From Acidobacteriota bacterium (GTDB lineage Bacteria > Acidobacteriota > Terriglobia > Acidiferrales > UBA7541), in the NCBI GenBank assembly GCA_013289955.1, contig JABCYZ010000037.1:1-63162 (forward strand): DNA of 63,162 nt, given 5' to 3'. The translations under genes were made by a program, and so were the position numbers. Below, in pieces: positions 62,315-63,162 of the stretch (position 1 is its first letter; each line of letters begins with the position of its first letter). The notes below the pieces were generated by a model, which searched no databases, was not told the DNA's origin, and worked only from the letters and a program-made list of their open reading frames with translations.

Positions 62315-63055
62315 GTGAGCGACGTAGCTTCTGAAATCGGGCCAACCTCGCCGATTTCGGGTCGAGTTTCAGTTACACTTCAATTCGGTGAACATCAATT
62401 GGCGATATTCATAGAGGCGAGGCCAGTCAACGCTTTGTTGACTCCGGCTACGGTTCTGCTCCTGCCAATCGCCCTGACGTTTTGCATTCGCTGGGCTGTG
62501 CGCCAAAACCAAGAAGGACGACAAAAGACAGTATGGGCTACTTATCGAAGCTTCGGTCGGTTCATTCTCGCCATTACAGTGACCGGTTGGTGGGTGATAT
62601 GGGACATGCATGGGCGCTCTGGACTCGATTCGATAATTATCGCGAGGTGGCCGGGAGCGGTTAACACATCCGCTGCCGAGACTCTGCTCTTCTGGGTACC
62701 ACCGATCCTGAGTCTAGGCATCTTTCTGCTTCTGTGTTACACGTTCGACCAGCACATCTTCAGACTGAAGTGGACAATTACTAATGCGTTCCGGCAAGCG
62801 TGGTGGAGATTGGTGAGCTTTGTTATTCCGTTGTTGCTTGTCGCCTCTGGCTTCGACACTATCCTCGATAGAAAAATCAGAGGAATTGCTTGGCTTCTCG
62901 CTGCCGGAGTGGTCTCGAAAGTTGGTACAGGGTTTCTGAGGCGAGCACAAGGGATGAAATTCAATAAGCTGAAATCAGGTGAACTTCGTAACAGAGCACT
63001 CAGCATGGCTAGTAGAATGGGAGTGACGCTCGATAGGAGGATGTCCGAGTTTTAG
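62315..63055 (+). CDS. Membrane protein resembling the N-terminal part of an M48 peptidase (truncated?)
   Basis: About 246 residues from a GTG at 62315; the start is uncertain (a TTG at about 62435 would begin directly at the first helix). Four hydrophobic helices: TPATVLLLPIALTFCIRWAV, FILAITVTGWWVIW, LLFWVPPILSLGIFLLLCYT and VSFVIPLLLVAS with IAWLLAAGVVS. The end (LKSGELRNRALSMASRMGVT then LDRRMSEF) is like the segment before the HExxH domain in membrane M48 peptidases, but a stop codon follows and no HExxH is found after it. The DNA is less GC-rich than its neighbours. May be a decayed or independently functioning fragment. Confidence 0.55.
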   Translation: MSDVASEIGPTSPISGRVSVTLQFGEHQLAIFIEARPVNALLTPATVLLLPIALTFCIRWAVRQNQEGRQKTVWATYRSFGRFILAITVTGWWVIWDMHGRSGLDSIIIARWPGAVNTSAAETLLFWVPPILSLGIFLLLCYTFDQHIFRLKWTITNAFRQAWWRLVSFVIPLLLVASGFDTILDRKIRGIAWLLAAGVVSKVGTGFLRRAQGMKFNKLKSGELRNRALSMASRMGVTLDRRMSEF

Positions 63056-63162
63056 TTGATTGCAGTGACTCTCGATGATCGGCACTGTAAGCCTACCTAC
63101 AACCAAGTTCAAGCAACTTCTACTGTCCGGACCTCCTTCTGCTGAATGCGCGACGGATTCAA

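Overview
The window is about 63 kb of high-GC bacterial chromosome with 52 supportable protein genes and no rRNA, tRNA, CRISPR array, transposase or phage gene that I could find. The gene content points to an acidobacterium (inference, not proven). Supporting signs are an orphan MacB/FtsX-type permease of the kind expanded in Acidobacteria, a radical SAM enzyme resembling bacterial membrane-spanning-lipid synthases, a TonB-ExbB-ExbD-ExbD-ExbD locus with a TPR lipoprotein, two large S9 dipeptidyl-peptidase-like proteins and many lipoproteins or secreted proteins. Housekeeping genes (rel, tgt, yajC-secD-secF, rpoD, dnaG, mutS2, dacB, folK, ruvAB) show it is core chromosome rather than a mobile island.

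Layout. 0.2-3.3 kb (minus): an SDR oxidoreductase and a 727-residue radical SAM protein of the tetraether/diabolic-acid synthase type. 3.6-10.4 kb: a protein with a degenerate GIY-YIG-like C-terminus, a FecR-like secreted protein, then the minus-strand set lipoprotein - catalytically dead M1-like peptidase - RidA, and the (p)ppGpp synthetase/hydrolase. 10.5-18.0 kb (minus, closely packed): yajC-secD-secF-tonB-exbB-exbD-exbD-exbD-TPR lipoprotein, closed by a clear intrinsic terminator; SecF carries a helix-hairpin-helix-like insertion. 18.2-23.9 kb (minus): tgt, a Yip1-family membrane protein, an orphan pair of peptide-ABC ATPases, and a marR-SRPBCC-DUF3052-like operon with a perfect 19-bp operator-like palindrome. 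24.1-28.7 kb: MFS exporter, DinB-like protein, MscS-type channel, DUF1648 protein. 28.9-34 kb: rpoD and dnaG on the minus strand, with a plus-strand subclass B3 metallo-beta-lactamase lodged between them. 34.1-38.3 kb (minus): mutS2 and dacB. 38.4-46.3 kb (plus): YSC84/SYLF protein, a TetR-HlyD-ABC ATPase-ABC permease efflux operon with a strong promoter, a membrane-bound M28 peptidase and an eight-cysteine zinc-binding-like protein. 46.5-56.6 kb: two S9 peptidases flanking a second radical SAM gene (minus), a beta-propeller protein and a pseudo-receiver protein, then a DUF6569 protein. 56.7-63.1 kb: folK, the orphan permease, a beta-carbonic anhydrase, ruvB and ruvA, and an AT-richer membrane ORF that looks like the front part of an M48 peptidase.

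How genes work together. The Sec accessory proteins (export) and the Ton motor (energising outer-membrane import) share one locus; both use the proton gradient. The TetR-HlyD-ABC set is a self-contained efflux system. MarR probably controls its own operon and possibly the divergent MFS exporter. ruvA/ruvB act together in Holliday-junction migration; dnaG/rpoD are the remnant of the macromolecular-synthesis gene neighbourhood. Several genes (rel, a lipoprotein gene, the metallo-beta-lactamase, the pseudo-receiver, oppD-like and tgt) have a TANNNT hexamer 5-6 nt before the start codon and little or no Shine-Dalgarno sequence, which suggests leaderless transcripts.

The most interesting items are the SecF HhH insertion within the Sec-Ton locus, the Tes/Mss-like radical SAM protein, the zinc-site-less M1 homologue, the pseudo-receiver and the leaderless-start pattern. 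Positions 1-191 and 63056-63162 hold no gene I can support; short open frames run off the left edge but none is recognisable.
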